NCBI RefSeq assembly: GCF_030848805.1
Contig: NW_027270058.1
Coordinates: 62,001-126,000, forward strand
Source: Temnothorax longispinosus
Taxonomy: Eukaryota; Arthropoda; Insecta; Hymenoptera; Formicidae
Reading direction: 5' to 3'
DNA length: 64,000 nt
Shown: one piece after another, positions 1 to 10,857 of the stretch
Layout: each line of letters opens with the position of its first letter
How positions within the stretch are numbered: position 1 is the stretch's first letter
Program-made: the position numbers and the translations under genes
Notes under the pieces: model-generated
Database searches by the model: none
What the model was told of the DNA's origin: nothing
The model's input: only the letters and a program-made list of their open reading frames with translations

Positions 1-482
1 CGTCTAGAAAAAACCCTGCATATTCATTAGCTATGAAACATCAACTACAATTAAATTGTAGATTTATCTCAAATAAGGGGTTTGAAAATCGTTTAGAGTC
101 GGGTGTCATCTTGCATGAAAATTTGATAGATATCGACCTTTTCAATAATTTTAAATATATACTACCGTTTGTTTCTTTTGATGGTTATAAATCTTTATCT
201 TGGATAAAAGTTAATGGAACATTTTATAAACCAAACATGGTTATTGTAATAGATAAAACTAATACCAAATTTGGCAATATTCAATATATTTTAAAAAATG
301 ATTTACATGAAACTTTCTTTATATATAAGGAACTAAAAACAGTGCAGTTTAATTCTAATTTTTACGCATATGAGATAGAAGACACACAGTCTTGGGGATT
401 TATGGCTCAGTCAAAACTTGAGACGTATAAAACTTGTAATAAGCATTTTATTGAGGGTAAAAGCTATATTCCAGTGCTTTAA
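1..482 (+). CDS. Uncharacterised insect protein, 3' part of a gene open at the window edge
   Basis: The frame is open from base 3, with no stop before the first ATG at 33, and runs to a TAA at 480-482, giving at least 150 residues. I therefore read it as the C-terminal part of a larger protein or last exon rather than a complete gene starting at 33. The protein is rich in Lys, Asn, Phe and Tyr, with no signal peptide or membrane segment and no catalytic motif that I recognise. It looks globular (alternating hydrophobic beta-like stretches) and ends in KSYIPVL. A decayed second copy of its 3' end follows at 538-812, which suggests a repeated, transposon-associated gene family. No function is assigned. 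Confidence 0.5.
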   Translation, partial: SRKNPAYSLAMKHQLQLNCRFISNKGFENRLESGVILHENLIDIDLFNNFKYILPFVSFDGYKSLSWIKVNGTFYKPNMVIVIDKTNTKFGNIQYILKNDLHETFFIYKELKTVQFNSNFYAYEIEDTQSWGFMAQSKLETYKTCNKHFIEGKSYIPVL

Positions 483-537
483 ACTCTTTCCTTCACTATT
501 CAGCTGCCTCTTCTGTAATTTTAACTCTTGTATTGCA

Positions 538-812
538 AAAATGATTTATGTGAAACTTTCTTTTTTTCCGTGAGAGACGAGAAAATCGCAAGCAAACTTA
601 TAGTAGTGTATAAGGAACTAAAAACAGTACAATTTAATTTTTATTTTTATACGCATATGAGATAAACTGTTTATAGTTTAAGTTATGCGATGTAATTATA
701 TAAGTACGTATATATAAATGTTTTTTGCGATTAGTCTAAGAAATTTCTTTGTGATCTATAAAGCTTGTAATAATAATTTTATGAGGGTAAAAGCAATATT
801 CCTGCATGCGCT
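538..812 (+). pseudogene. Decayed tandem duplicate of the preceding gene's 3' end
   Basis: Bases 538-665 resemble 295-380 of the first gene (both contain a variant of aatgatttacatgaaac, then ggaactaaaaacagt, then tacgcatatgagata). Bases 745-812 resemble 415-485 (cttgtaataa, gagggtaaaagc, gctttaaact). About 45 bases unrelated to the first copy sit near 575-605. The duplicate has frameshifts and no long open frame, so it is a pseudogene fragment. Confidence 0.6.
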
Positions 813-999
813 TTAAACTGTTCATAGTGTTTAAGTATGCTATGTGATAATATATAAGTGTTTTTGATGATAATTCTAATAAAGTTCTTTGTAACAGAAA
901 AACATTTAATTGTTTTAACTTTCTCACATTTCACAATTATGTAACGATATTTAACAGTATGTATTAATCACAAAATGCTTGAAATATCATGTTTTCTGT

Positions 1000-1716
1000 T
1001 GTTTTAGGTAGAATTTGTAAAATACGTAAATATTGTTATCAAAATTGTATTTTGCGTTATTTGTCACACAATTTCTAGTTGGTAACGTTGTCCATGTTGC
1101 CACATTAAAATAATGTAATGTTAAAACTTCTATCATTTCTATTACTTTAATTACATGTATAATTTGCATAATTATTAATGTCTACTAATGTGATTACCAA
1201 ATAAACGATAGTATGTTTGAAACATACAATCGTTGCTGTTGTTTTAAATAGATGTACAATTCGTAAAAGTATTTATGTATTTTTCTTTAAAAAAAAAGAA
1301 AAATATAAATACTTTTCAATTTAATGTAAACAATTACTCTTTACCTATTTAATGTAAGGATTAATTGCTTACATTGAATCGAAAATTATTTATAATTTTC
1401 TCTTTTTTAAAGAAAAAAAACAAAAATAGCTTTTATGAATTCTACATCTATTAAAAACAACAGTTGCGATTGTATGTTTCAAACATACTGTCATGTTATT
1501 TGGTAATCATATTAGTAGACATTAATAATTATGCGAATTACACATGTAATTAAAGCAACAGAATATGATAGCAGTTTTAACATCACATTATTATAATGTG
1601 ATAACATGAACAATAGTTGCAACTAGGAATTGTGTTACAAACAACGCAATATACAATTTCGACAACAATATTAAATAATCTAAATAAATTCACTTGCTTT
1701 TAAAACAACAGTTTTC
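1000..1716. repeat. Imperfect palindrome of about 0.7 kb (fold-back/MITE)
   Basis: The two halves are reverse complements. The block at 1029-1080 (ending ttgtcacacaatttctagttg) pairs with 1619-1671 (starting caactaggaattgtgtta). The block at about 1155-1255 (attaatgtctactaatgt ... gtttgaaacatacaatcg) pairs with 1440-1530. Weaker pairing extends outward to about 1000 and 1716. The centre near 1320-1380 is A/T-rich. No open reading frame is present. This is the structure of a non-autonomous DNA transposon or fold-back element. I could not define a target duplication. Confidence 0.7.
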
Positions 1717-2910
1717 TTATTCTTAGAGCAAGCATCAGTGATTCATTCAAACGTAAATATAATCCATCGAAACGTATAACTTGTCTGTTGAATAATATAT
1801 CCAGTCCAATAAAATATAAATTAATATATATCAAATAAAAATGCTTTTAAAACAACTATTTTTTTATTCTTAGAGCAAGCATCAGCGGTTCATTCAAACG
1901 TAAATATAATCCATTGAAACGTATAACTTGTCTGTTGAATAATATATCCAGTCCAATAAAATATAAATTGATATATGTCAAATAAAAATGCTTTTAAAAC
2001 AACTATTTTTTTATTCTTAGAGCAAGCATCAATGGTTCATTTAATTATTAATATAATTGAGCGAAACGTATAAGTTATATATTGAATAACATATTTAATC
2101 AATTAAAATATATTTAAGTTTAATATATAATTATATGTAACGTAGCTTCATCTGTATGAAAAATGTAATCAAATAATTTTGTGTTTAGTTTAAAAACAAA
2201 CTGATACATTTCAAATAAAAATACTTTTAAAACAATCATTTTTTTATTCTCAGGGCAAGCGACAATAATTAAATCAATCGTACGTATAACACAACTAAAC
2301 GTAAAATTTGTATATTGAATAATATATCCAGTCCAATAAAATATAAATTCATATATATCAAATAAAAATGCTTTTAAAACAACTATTTTTTTATTCTTAG
2401 AGCAAGCATCAATGGTTCATTTAATCATTAATATAATTGAGCGAAACGTATAAGTTATATATTGAATAACATATTTAATCAATTAAAATATATTTAAGTT
2501 TAATATATAATTATACGTAACGTTGCTTCATCTGTATGAAAAATGTAATCAAATAATTTTGTGTTTAGTTTAAAAACAAGCTGATACATTTCAAATAAAA
2601 ATACTTTTAAAACAATCACTTTTTTATTCTCAGGGCAAGCGACAATAATTAAATCACTTGTACGTATAACAAAACTAAACGTATAATTTGTATATTGAAT
2701 AGCATATTTAATCAATTAAAATATATATAAGTTTAATATAATTATACATAACATAACTTCATTTGTATGAAGAATTCAATCAAATAATTTTGTGTTTAAT
2801 TTTAAAACGAACTGATACATTTCAAATAAAAATGCTTTTAAAATAATCACTTTTTTATTCTCAGGGCAAGCGACAATGATTAAATTAATCGTACGTATAA
2901 AACAACTAAT
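1697..2910. repeat. Tandem array with 147-bp and about 233-bp units
   Basis: Seven units start with a variant of cttttaaaacaac at about 1697, 1844, 1991, 2224, 2371, 2604 and 2835, giving spacings of 147, 147, 233, 147, 233 and 231. Each unit contains a variant of ttttattcttagagcaagc. The long unit is the short one with an extra segment containing gtaacgtagcttcatctg and tttgtgtttagttt. The array is A/T-rich and noncoding. About 150 A/T-rich bases (2911-3064) between it and the BEL-1 fragment hold nothing I recognise. Confidence 0.75.
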
Positions 2911-3064
2911 TACAATGTAATTCAATTCGTAATTTAGTAGCGTTCTTACAATTCAATATACGTTTAATGCAATATCCTATATCATTAATTGAAATTTATA
3001 TATTGTTCTTTTAACATACATAGTTAAAATAACAATCAATAGCAAATACTATTAAATGAACTAT

Positions 3065-3644
3065 TTATTTTTGTGGATGTCCGTGACATCGACGTTTAAT
3101 TGAAGCAACCGCATTTTTTTTTAATTTAGCAGCATTTTTTTTCAGTGTGAGATTAACCTGAAATCGCGCGACTCCATTAAATTTCTCTCCGAAGCAATGT
3201 ATTTTTAACGCGGCACGATGACGCCTGGTTCGCATAGTCTGACAAAGCGATTCAGATATGAAACTGTATGTCGACCCCTGATCGAGTAGTGCACGTATTT
3301 TAAATGTGCGGTCCTCGACAGTACTTAGACTAACATACGCAGTGGCGAGAAGTACATGAGGCGGCTGCGTTACATCTCGAACAGCATGCACGGTTTGAAC
3401 GGACGCGGAGGGCGCGGCCGGAAGCTCGGGAGCAGCGGCGACCGACACAGCTGACGGCGCGGAGGACGACGAGTTAATCGCGGAAAGCTCACATTTGGTA
3501 CCATTTGCTGTACCCTCGCTGTGAAGCAGCGAATGGTGGGCTTGACGGCATCGATTGCAACGTCCCTTACTCGGACAATTCTTTAAATAATGCTCGGTCC
3601 TCAAACAGTTAAAGCAACATTTATGCTGACGCGCGACGAGTCGA
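3065..3644 (-). pseudogene. BEL-1 Gag C-terminal zinc knuckles and retropepsin-like (DUF1758) start
   Basis: The minus-strand frame shows two zinc-knuckle-like clusters (CCFNCLRTEHYLKNC and CNRCRQAHHSLLH). A Ser/Ala/Pro-rich linker follows, then the DUF1758 aspartic protease signature with LLDQGSTYSFIS as the catalytic segment. In BEL/Pao elements this junction links Gag, which packages RNA, to the protease that cleaves the polyprotein. The frame ends abruptly in Lys-rich sequence at 3065 with no RT. The upstream half lies beyond the fold-back at 6592-7638, and the reading frame matches across the insertion once the 5-bp duplication is discounted. The fragment is not expected to be functional. 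Confidence 0.85.
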
Positions 3645-4257
3645 CGCTGCACTATGGTTTATTTCGATGGATTTCTTGACCAAAAGTCTCAAAAATAAAG
3701 GTTTAAAATTGACCAATCTAGTAATTTTATATGGTTGTAGACACATTGAATAGACTAGGTTTCAATTTTGAGGCAATAATATTATTTGAAAATAATTTTT
3801 TTCTCACTTTAAATTAGAGATTTGTTTCCCTTTTTGTACAAAATGTGTCAAAATCACAATATCTTTAAATATATTGTATACTATCACTGCTTTCTACCCT
3901 GTATAAATAATCGTGCATACTTTCAAGAGGACGCCTGAAGATGTTCTAACATAAATTGTAACACTTTTTTTTACTTTCAAAAATGTAGTTAATTATACAA
4001 TAATTTAAAAAAAATCAGTTTTTTCACACTTGTTAAGTTTTAATGGACTGTATCTCGCAAAGTTCAAGCTGGTTCAACATAAACTTTTTTTCATTAAAAA
4101 ACAGACACTTTTTTAGAAAAATTATGATTAATTGCAGCTGCAGTAACCTGCAGCACTCTGAGTTACGAACGTTTAATTACGAGACCACTTGGAATTTTGA
4201 TTTATTTTGTCGGCTGTTTGATCAAAGTTCTCTTAATTTTTTGAAACATTGAAAGTT

Positions 4258-5070
4258 ATTGTTATTAGGGTTTTTGAGGTCGCTGATCACGAATCTGATG
4301 TCGGATTTGAAGAATTCAAAATGGCGGATCCAATATGGCGCACATTTATTCCAAATTTGTGGAAAAATTAATGCAAGTCACCGTTATTAAGGTTTTTGGG
4401 GTCGCTGATCACGAATCTGATGTCGGATTTGAAGAATTCAAGATGGCGGATTCAATATGGCGCACATTTATTCCAAATTTGTGGAAAAATTAATGCAAGT
4501 TATCGTTATTAGGGTTTTTGGAGTCGCTGATCACGAATCTGATGTCGGATTTAAAGAATTCAAAATGGCGGATCCAATATGGCGCAAATTTATTCCAAAT
4601 TTGTGGAAAAATTAATGCAAGTTATCGTTATTAGGATTTTTGGGGTCGCTGATCACGAATCTGATGTCGGATTTGAAGAATTCAAGATGGCGGATTCAAT
4701 ATGGCGCACATTTATTCCAAATTTGTGGAAAAATTAATGCAAGTTATCGTTATTGGGGTTTTTGGAGTCGCTGATCACGAATCTGATGTCGGATTTGAAG
4801 AATTCAAAGTGGCGAATCCAATATGGCGCACATTTATTCCAAATTTGTGGAAAAATTAATGCAAGTTATCGTTATTAGGGTTTTTGGAGTCGCTGATCAC
4901 GAATCTGATGTCGGATTTAAAGAATTCAAAATGGCGGATCCAATATGGCGCAAATTTATTCCAAATTTGTGGAAAAATTAATGCAAGTTATCGTTATTAG
5001 GATTTTTGGAGTCGCTGATCACAAATCTGATGTTGGATTTGAAAAATTCGAAATGGCGGATCCAAAATGG
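4258..5070 (+). repeat. 121-bp subterminal tandem repeats, left arm of the Transib-like element
   Basis: Seven units of about 121 bp each carry a variant of gtcgctgatcacgaatctga, then a variant of aagaattcaaaatggcgg, then attccaaatttgtggaaa. Starts are near 4260, 4382, 4503, 4625, 4746, 4867 and 4990. The units recur inverted in the right arm. Subterminal repeats of this kind often act as transposase binding sites, but that is inference here. Confidence 0.85.
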
Positions 5071-5244
5071 CGTATATTTATTCAGAACGTTCGAATTAGC
5101 TTATAGGGCATACATATCTCAATCTCAAGGCTCGGCTGCACAGTATTATAGTCTGATAAAAATATTTTTCTTTTGCATTATGTATTTGGGTACTTTTTTC
5201 TCATTCATTTAGAAATCTCCGGTAAAGGGCCTTAAGGCTCTTCC

Positions 5245-5778
5245 GTGATGATTTCAAGATGGAGAATAAGGAAGCGCCCCAGTGCTGTAAATAAACCCTC
5301 ATTCAATGAAATCTTGGATGAACGGACAGCACTGAGGGGAATGAGGAAAAGTACCCAAATAGTTGGAAAAAATGTTGACGACATGGACCCTGGAGCGGGT
5401 AGCTCTCACTGCTTGAGTAGAACAGGTCATCAGGTCACCCTTTCAGAAGTAATATGTCTGAGAGCTGATGGATTGCCAGTAGGCTCAAGTATGTGTTCTC
5501 TTGACGGTGACACTATCCCTTCTGAGAATGAAAGTCACTCCAATACTGAATTCTCCACAGGAATGGACATGATGAAAAATTCCGTGTCGGATCCGCCGGG
5601 CAGTATTGCTGTGTTACCTGAAGTCTTATTTGGGCGAAAACAGAATATATCGACTATAACTAAAGGATTCTTAGTTGAAAATTATTTTTATAAAAGTAAT
5701 GTAGGAATTGATGATTGCTATAAATATCTCTATGCTATAATTATTCTCCATCTTGAAATCATCACGGAAGAGCCTTAA
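5245..5778 (+). CDS. Open frame spanning the centre of the Transib-like element, unknown origin
   Basis: A 177-residue frame starts in the left inner arm and ends in the right inner arm, so its first and last 7-10 codons are inverted-repeat sequence. The central part (about 5269-5740) is unique, has normal codon-like composition and is much less A/T-rich than the arms. The encoded sequence contains a short basic stretch (RIRKRP), Ser/Gly/Asp-rich stretches and no domain that I recognise. It may be captured host sequence or a relic of the element's own gene. I cannot choose between these from the sequence alone, and coding function is unproven. Confidence 0.35.
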   Translation: MMISRWRIRKRPSAVNKPSFNEILDERTALRGMRKSTQIVGKNVDDMDPGAGSSHCLSRTGHQVTLSEVICLRADGLPVGSSMCSLDGDTIPSENESHSNTEFSTGMDMMKNSVSDPPGSIAVLPEVLFGRKQNISTITKGFLVENYFYKSNVGIDDCYKYLYAIIILHLEIITEEP

Positions 5779-5939
5779 GGCCCTTTACCGGAGATTTCTA
5801 AATGAATGAGAAAAAAGTACCCAAATACATAATGCAAAAGAAAAATATTTTTATCAGACTATAATACTGTGCAGCCGAGCCTTGAGATTGAGATATGTAT
5901 GCCCTATAAGCTAATTCGAACGTTCTGAATAAATATACG

Positions 5940-6530
5940 CCATTTTGGATCCGCCATTTCGAATTTTTCAAATCCAACATCAGATTTGTGATCAGCGACT
6001 CCAAAAATCCTAATAACGATAACTTGCATTAATTTTTCCACAAATTTGGAATAAATTTGCGCCATATTGGATCCGCCATTTTGAATTCTTTAAATCCGAC
6101 ATCAGATTCGTGATCAGCGACTCCAAAAACCCTAATAACGATAACTTGCATTAATTTTTCCACAAATTTGGAATAAATGTGCGCTATATTGGATTCGCCA
6201 CTTTGAATTCTTCAAATCCGACATCAGATTCGTGATCAGCGACTCCAAAAACCCTAATAACGATAACTTGCATTAATTTTTCCACAAATTTGGAATAAAT
6301 GTGCGCCATATTGAATCCGCCATCTTGAATTCTTCAAATCCGACATCAGATTCGTGATCAGCGACCCCAAAAACCTTAATAACGGTGACTTGCATTAATT
6401 TTTCCACAAATTTGGAATAAATGTGCGCCATATTGGATCTGCCATTTTAAATTCTTCAAATCCGACATCAGATTCGTGATCAGCGATCCCAAAAACCTTA
6501 ATAACGGTGACTTGCATTAATTTTTCCACA
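5940..6530 (-). repeat. 121-bp subterminal tandem repeats, right arm (inverted)
   Basis: Five units are reverse complements of the left-arm units, each with a variant of tcagattcgtgatcagcgac and tttccacaaatttggaat. The right arm lacks the extra 570 bp found between the left tip and the first left unit. The inner arms next to the centre are essentially identical, so that each encodes the same short 68-residue open frame (5006-5212 plus, 5798-6004 minus). I do not regard that frame as a gene. Confidence 0.85.
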
Positions 6531-6591
6531 ATACTTGCACAAATTTTGAGTTTTGGTCAGGAAATCCATCGAAATAAACCATAGTGCGCTG

Positions 6592-7638
6592 CTCAATCGG
6601 CAAACTCAGTTTATCACACTTTGTCAGACTATGGTTTCCGGAACAACGGACGCACGTGACGGGCGACACATTATTAATCGAAGTACGAGCTTTATTTCCG
6701 CGCGCATTACTCGACGCAGAGTCAGATTGCGACGGATAATCCGTGAGACCGCGAATGCGTAGTCATGAAAGCATAAATCTTCTTATACGTGGGGTACGCA
6801 TCCGTATCGCCCCTATTCAGATTCCATTCACTGCGCGTTCGCGGACTAAACTTTTGCGATATGATGTAAACTAAGAGATCGTCCCACGTATCGACGGGAC
6901 GCTCGAGATTCGTTAAAGCGGCGAGAGCCGCGGACACATTATCGCGAAGTTTTTTCAATTCGGTAACATTCTCGGTTTTCATTTTCGGTAAGTCGGCGAA
7001 CGAATGGATGTGCGCGTGAATAATCGCGTTACGGTTGTCGTACTCGTCGAGAAGAATTTGCCACGCTGCCTCGTAGTTCGCGTCAGAGATGTGAATATTA
7101 TTAATTAACACGGCAGCCTCGCCGGAGAAGCTCGCCTTTAAGTAATGCAACTTTTGCGTTTTCGTGAGAGATTCATTTTTGTCGACAACGGACTCAAAAA
7201 TTCCACGAAAATTTTCCCATTCCGGGAAAGCACCCGAAAAAGTCGGAAGCGAAATACGAGGCAGATGCAATGACATGCCGGAGTGCGCGTCGCGATAAGA
7301 TGACTCGTTACCTCTGTACGGCGCGCTCGGGGCGTCGTTACTTAATTTACCGATGACCTCGTGGAGGTAGTCCGCTGCGTCGAAGTAGGCTTCCTCGGCG
7401 GCAAGAAATTCCTCTTGTTGAAAGTAGAGGGTCGATTTTTTCTCCTCCGCTGTAGCCGTCTGGTGAATCTGGACATGGAGGGCTTGAGTTTTCTCCCAGA
7501 GCGCCTCCAGGTTCGTCAGTCTCCCCTTCGACTTAGGGAGGGTGACCTGAGCCTTGGCAAGTTTTCTAAAGTTGACCGCTGGAGCAAGGCAATCGTAATG
7601 CCTTGGGCGGTGAGTAGGTCCTTGAGATCCAGAGACAT
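6592..7638 (-). pseudogene. BEL-1 Gag N-terminal part (DUF1759-like), frameshifted
   Basis: Minus-strand Gag begins at an ATG at 7638 and changes frame near 7560. It then runs openly through a region with the BEL Gag signature (LPTFSGAFPEWENF, then LHYLKASFSGEAAVL) typical of the DUF1759/DUF1759-like capsid domain. A frame change near 6740 is followed by a first zinc knuckle (CVRCSGNHSLTKC) just before the fold-back insertion. The rest of Gag is at 3065-3644. At least two frameshifts plus the insertion make it a pseudogene. Confidence 0.8.
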
Positions 7639-7692
7639 GTTAACGAGATGTTTGGATCTTATAGACAACGATCTGACACCTGTGTGTCAATC

Positions 7693-8148
7693 GGATCGAA
7701 GAGCGAAGACGCTCTTGAACGACTTCGCGGCGAGAAGCAGGGCGATACTCGCGGGAGTCAGGGACGTATGGCACGTCGCAAAGCAGGGCGCCCGTCGGGC
7801 GGCGCGGCGGTGAACGTATCTCAGCACGATACGTTTGCTGGAGGTCACGCAGGAGCCTCCGGAGCTGGTCAAAGCCGGGCAGCACCGGGTTTTTTCTTCA
7901 CAGGGGGCACCGATCTTTAAGCGAGCGGGTGCAGAGCGCTCGTGTGGTCGAACAAGAAGAGCGAGGACGCTCTTATGCGTTTCCGCGGCGAGCAGCAGGG
8001 CGATACTCGCGGGAAGCAGGGACGTACAGCACGTCGCAAAGCAGGGCGCCGGTCGGGCGGCGGATGCGTATCGCAATGATACGGTTGCTGGAGGTCTCGC
8101 AGGAGCCTCCGAAGCACTTCACAATTTCACAGGGCACCAATATTTAGG
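7693..8148. repeat. Tandem duplication of about 258 bp in the BEL-1 leader
   Basis: Two copies start near 7693 and 7951. Each has a variant of gagcgaagacgctctt, cagggcgatactcgcggga, gacgta and cacgtcgcaaagcagggcgc, and each ends cacagggcaccaatattta-like. A further fragment of the unit (gagcgggtgcagagcgctc) resumes after the hAT insertion at 10092. Several overlapping frames are open here because of high GC content, and I do not treat them as genes. Confidence 0.7.
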
Positions 8149-10083
8149 GTGCGTTCGGGAAGCTCGCTACTGCGCTATCAACGCTAACGCTATTAACTCC
8201 GTTCATGGAGCCATGATAGCGCTAGCGAATGCGAGCTCCATGAACAGCAGTAGCGTACTAGCGTAGCGTTTCGTAGACCCCTGCGCCGCCAAATTTGAAA
8301 AGCTGAGTTAATAGATGCTGCTGTATCAATTACTTTTTTAATATTTTTAGGGCAGAAGTTGAGAGTAGTATGTGTGTAAATGAATACGATTCATTCGTAG
8401 TAAAACAACTTAAAGAAACTATTTTATGAAACTCATGTTTGCAAAGCATTTCTGGATCCGACTCTTCAAAGTGTTAGAGGTGTTGCTGAATATCTCGCAG
8501 ACAAGCAGCAATCTTCTGAGGAATTTTTAATATATATGATCCACAAAATGGTTCCCTTGAATATTAGAAATGAGCAGGTTAGATTATTTTTATATTTTAT
8601 TTATTAACAAGTGACGTTTTAGATTAGATCATATTTTAACAAATATTTTTATTCTAGTAAAACTTATTGTCCAGTTGAGTGACATTGTTTTTATATAAAA
8701 TGAGAAATATAAATAAATATATTTTTTAATTATATATCCATATTTGGTTCCATTTGGATTATATGCTATATAAAATTAATTTATACTTTTAATACAATAA
8801 AAAAAATTAGTGTACATGAATTTTGTCCATTAAGCTATATATAACTTATTACAGTTTTTATAAACTATATATTTAAGCAATACCTAGTCTAGGTAATTTA
8901 CAGCATCTAGATTTACAAAATCTAGGCTTAATATTGTAATTAAAGCTATTGTAATTAATATTGTGATTAACAGCTTCTATATTAATCACCAAATATAAGA
9001 TTATTATTTTTATGATATATATAATAAGTTAGATTCTCACGTTTAGTTTTACTTTTTCATAATATGGCATTTAATAAAAGAAGCAGATTATTTTAATAAA
9101 TCGTGTGAGCTTCTTGGAGTTAAAAAATTACGAGTTGGCTGGAGTTAAAAAATTGGAGTTGGCTGCGAAACATACAAGTGTTATTCCTCTTGAAGATCCT
9201 ATTCTTGTCGAAGTTAAAAAGTATTTACATATGTCAGAATCTATTATCGAAGATCCTCTACAATGGTAGAATAAAATGAAGTTGTCACTGCCGAATTTAT
9301 ACAAATTGGTATGCTGCATTTATGCCATACCGATTACAAGTTTAGCATCTGAACGCGCATTTTCTTCTGCAGGTTTGCTTATCACAGCAAAACATTCTTC
9401 GTTAAAATAATCAAAATCTAATAAAATATTATTTATTCTCGATAATTATTTCAAATTAATAAAAGATATGTATTTAAAGTCAGTAAAATAAGTTTTACAT
9501 TAAGTATAAGTTATATTATTCATATCTGATATCTGATGGTCATACCAGTGAATTACATATTATTTTTGCTACGTATGATGGTCAGGAATAACATTTTAAG
9601 ATAAATTTTTTTTCTTTTGTAAAAAAAAGATTAGTAATGCTAATAAAGTGATCGTATTTTGAAAACAAGTGCTGAGTATTTATTGTTTGCTATTTTTGTT
9701 CATATTATTTATAAAAAGTTAAAATTGAACTTTATTTTAAGTCAGGAGGATTTAAAAAAATGTATTATAACGCCGCCGATAAATTATCACTCGCCCATTC
9801 CGCCGCCGCTGAAAGAGAAAATTATCGGCGAGCTTTGCCGCCGCCAAACTATTTTGGTTCAAACGCCGCAATTCACTACCATTCACTATTGCGCTGTTCA
9901 TAGAGCCTGTAAACGCTAACGCTATTAATGCACTACTTCGGAAGGAAGAGCGTTGGTAGCGAGCAGTTATGACGTATAATACTACCAGTAATGACGTCAC
10001 GACAGCGTTTGGTAGCGCTATCATAGAGCTTCGCGAACAGCCAGTACCGCTAGGTAGCGCTAATAGCGTCTCCCCGAACGCAC
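8149..10083 (+). mobile_element. hAT-1: decayed hAT DNA transposon inserted in the BEL-1 leader
   Basis: The ends are inverted: the left begins GTGCGTTCGGGAAG and the right, read in reverse complement, begins GTGCGTTCGGGGAG. The motif TTTAGG flanks both sides (8143-8148 and 10085-10090) in otherwise continuous leader sequence. A clean 8-bp hAT duplication is not visible, so the exact end is uncertain by 1-2 bases. GC-rich ends surround an A/T-rich middle holding hAT transposase remnants. Confidence 0.7.
8395..9410 (+). pseudogene. hAT-1 transposase remnant with C-terminal dimerisation domain
   Basis: Two segments are recognisable. At about 8430-8580 the translation resembles the middle of hAT transposases (KAFLDPTLQSVRGVAEYL, then EEFLIYMIHKMVPLN). 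At about 9208-9408 it shows the hAT dimerisation domain (LYKLVCCIYAIPITSLASER, then AFSSAGLLITAKHSSLK). A TAG interrupts the second segment at about 9268, where a Trp codon is expected. The catalytic DDE region between them is not readable. The gene is dead. Confidence 0.8.
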
Positions 10084-10327
10084 CTTTAGGAGAGCGGGTG
10101 CAGAGCGCTCAATGTGCAGAGTGAGCCGCGGAGTCGAGAACGCGTATCGCGGAGTACCCAATGAACCGGGAATATCTGTCCGATCACATTCAATGTGCGA
10201 CGGTTCGCAACGGCGAACTCCGTTTGCGAGCGAGTCGAGCGGGCGCGACGGTCCGTCTGTCTCGGAGCAGCACAACCACTATTGAGGCGGTCGAACTGTC
10301 TATGCCGGTCTTTTATTTATCACAATC

Positions 10328-10345
10328 CGGCTCAAAAGACCATTA
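10328..10345 (-). promoter_or_regulatory. BEL-1 primer-binding site
   Basis: On the minus strand, three bases past the LTR, the sequence is TGGTCTTTTGAGCCGGA. BEL-2 in this window has TGGTCCTTCGAGCCGGA at the same place. This looks complementary to the 3' end of an insect tRNA-Tyr as I recall it (acceptor TCGAAGGA plus CCA). BEL-1 differs at two positions, as expected for a decayed copy. Confidence 0.6.
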
Positions 10346-10347
10346 AA

Positions 10348-10856
10348 TGTTAGTGGACCGCTCGAGGTTTTCGCGCGCCGCGCCGAGGAGAGCACAGAAA
10401 ATAGTCATTATCTCGCTTAAAACGAGACAAGAGTCACTTTATTCAAAGCTGGTTACAATGTCAGACTATTCGTGTGGTAATATCGCACTCGCTATTTCGC
10501 ACTTTCGTACTCGCTACGATTCGACTCCGTATTCTCGATGTCGACAAACACAAGTGTCGCGTACGATTTGTGATGGCTCACTGAGCTCCCGGCCGCGAAG
10601 CGATCGCGGCCAGAGCTCCGAACTTTTCCGCGAGGAATTTCGAGACGTGAGAAACGCTGATTGGCTCCAAATCGTCGAGCGACCAGACTATTGGTCGCAG
10701 TACGTGCGATCACGCGATGTACACCTGTGGTCCGGGCGCGAGCGAAAACACAAAAAAAAACGGGGGGAAGGCAAATAAACGCGTTTTGGAGCAAATCGAT
10801 CGTTCTCGAATATTCCCAACGCTCGCTTTCACTTTTCGAGCGTTAGATTCTCAACA
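10348..10856 (-). repeat. BEL-1 5' LTR
   Basis: The 509-bp segment has TGTT...AACA ends, reading TGTTGAGAATC from 10856 and ending GGTCCACTAACA at 10348 on the minus strand. The primer site follows directly. It is GC-rich and contains no supported gene. The second LTR of this element is not in the window. Confidence 0.7.
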
Positions 10857-10857
10857 G

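Larger units (their letters stand above)
3650..6586. mobile_element. Non-autonomous Transib-like fold-back transposon with 5-bp TSD
   Basis: The left end reads CACTATGGTTTATTTCGATG and the right end is its reverse complement, with homology of about 38 bp. It is flanked by CGCTG at 3645-3649 and 6587-6591, a 5-bp duplication inside BEL-1 gag. Transib transposons, relatives of RAG1, are known for ends of the form CACWATG and 5-bp GC-rich duplications, which fits. Inside are a left-only segment (3690-4257), 121-bp tandem repeats, an inner perfect inverted repeat (about 5080-5268 against about 5740-5945) and a central unique stretch of about 470 bp. There is no recognisable transposase, so mobilisation would have to be in trans. 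Confidence 0.75.
3065..10856 (-). mobile_element. BEL-1: truncated BEL/Pao LTR retrotransposon, interrupted twice
   Basis: Read on the minus strand, the element starts with a 5' LTR (10856 to 10348), then a primer-binding site, a leader, a gag start at 7638, and gag to protease sequence that stops at about 3065. Reverse transcriptase, RNase H, integrase and the 3' LTR are absent, so the 3' half has been deleted. A Transib-like fold-back (3650-6586) sits inside gag and a hAT relic (8149-10083) inside the leader. The LTR abuts a Polinton gene at 10857, so BEL-1 inserted into the Polinton or was joined to it by deletion. It is non-functional. Confidence 0.8.

Noticed and set aside
5006..6004. 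Identical 68-residue frames in both inner arms of the Transib-like element
   Set aside because: They start inside the 121-bp repeat and are identical only because the arms are inverted copies. No domain.
7640..8266. Several overlapping 70-150 residue frames
   Set aside because: They lie in the duplicated GC-rich BEL-1 leader and the hAT-1 tip, on both strands, with no conserved motif.
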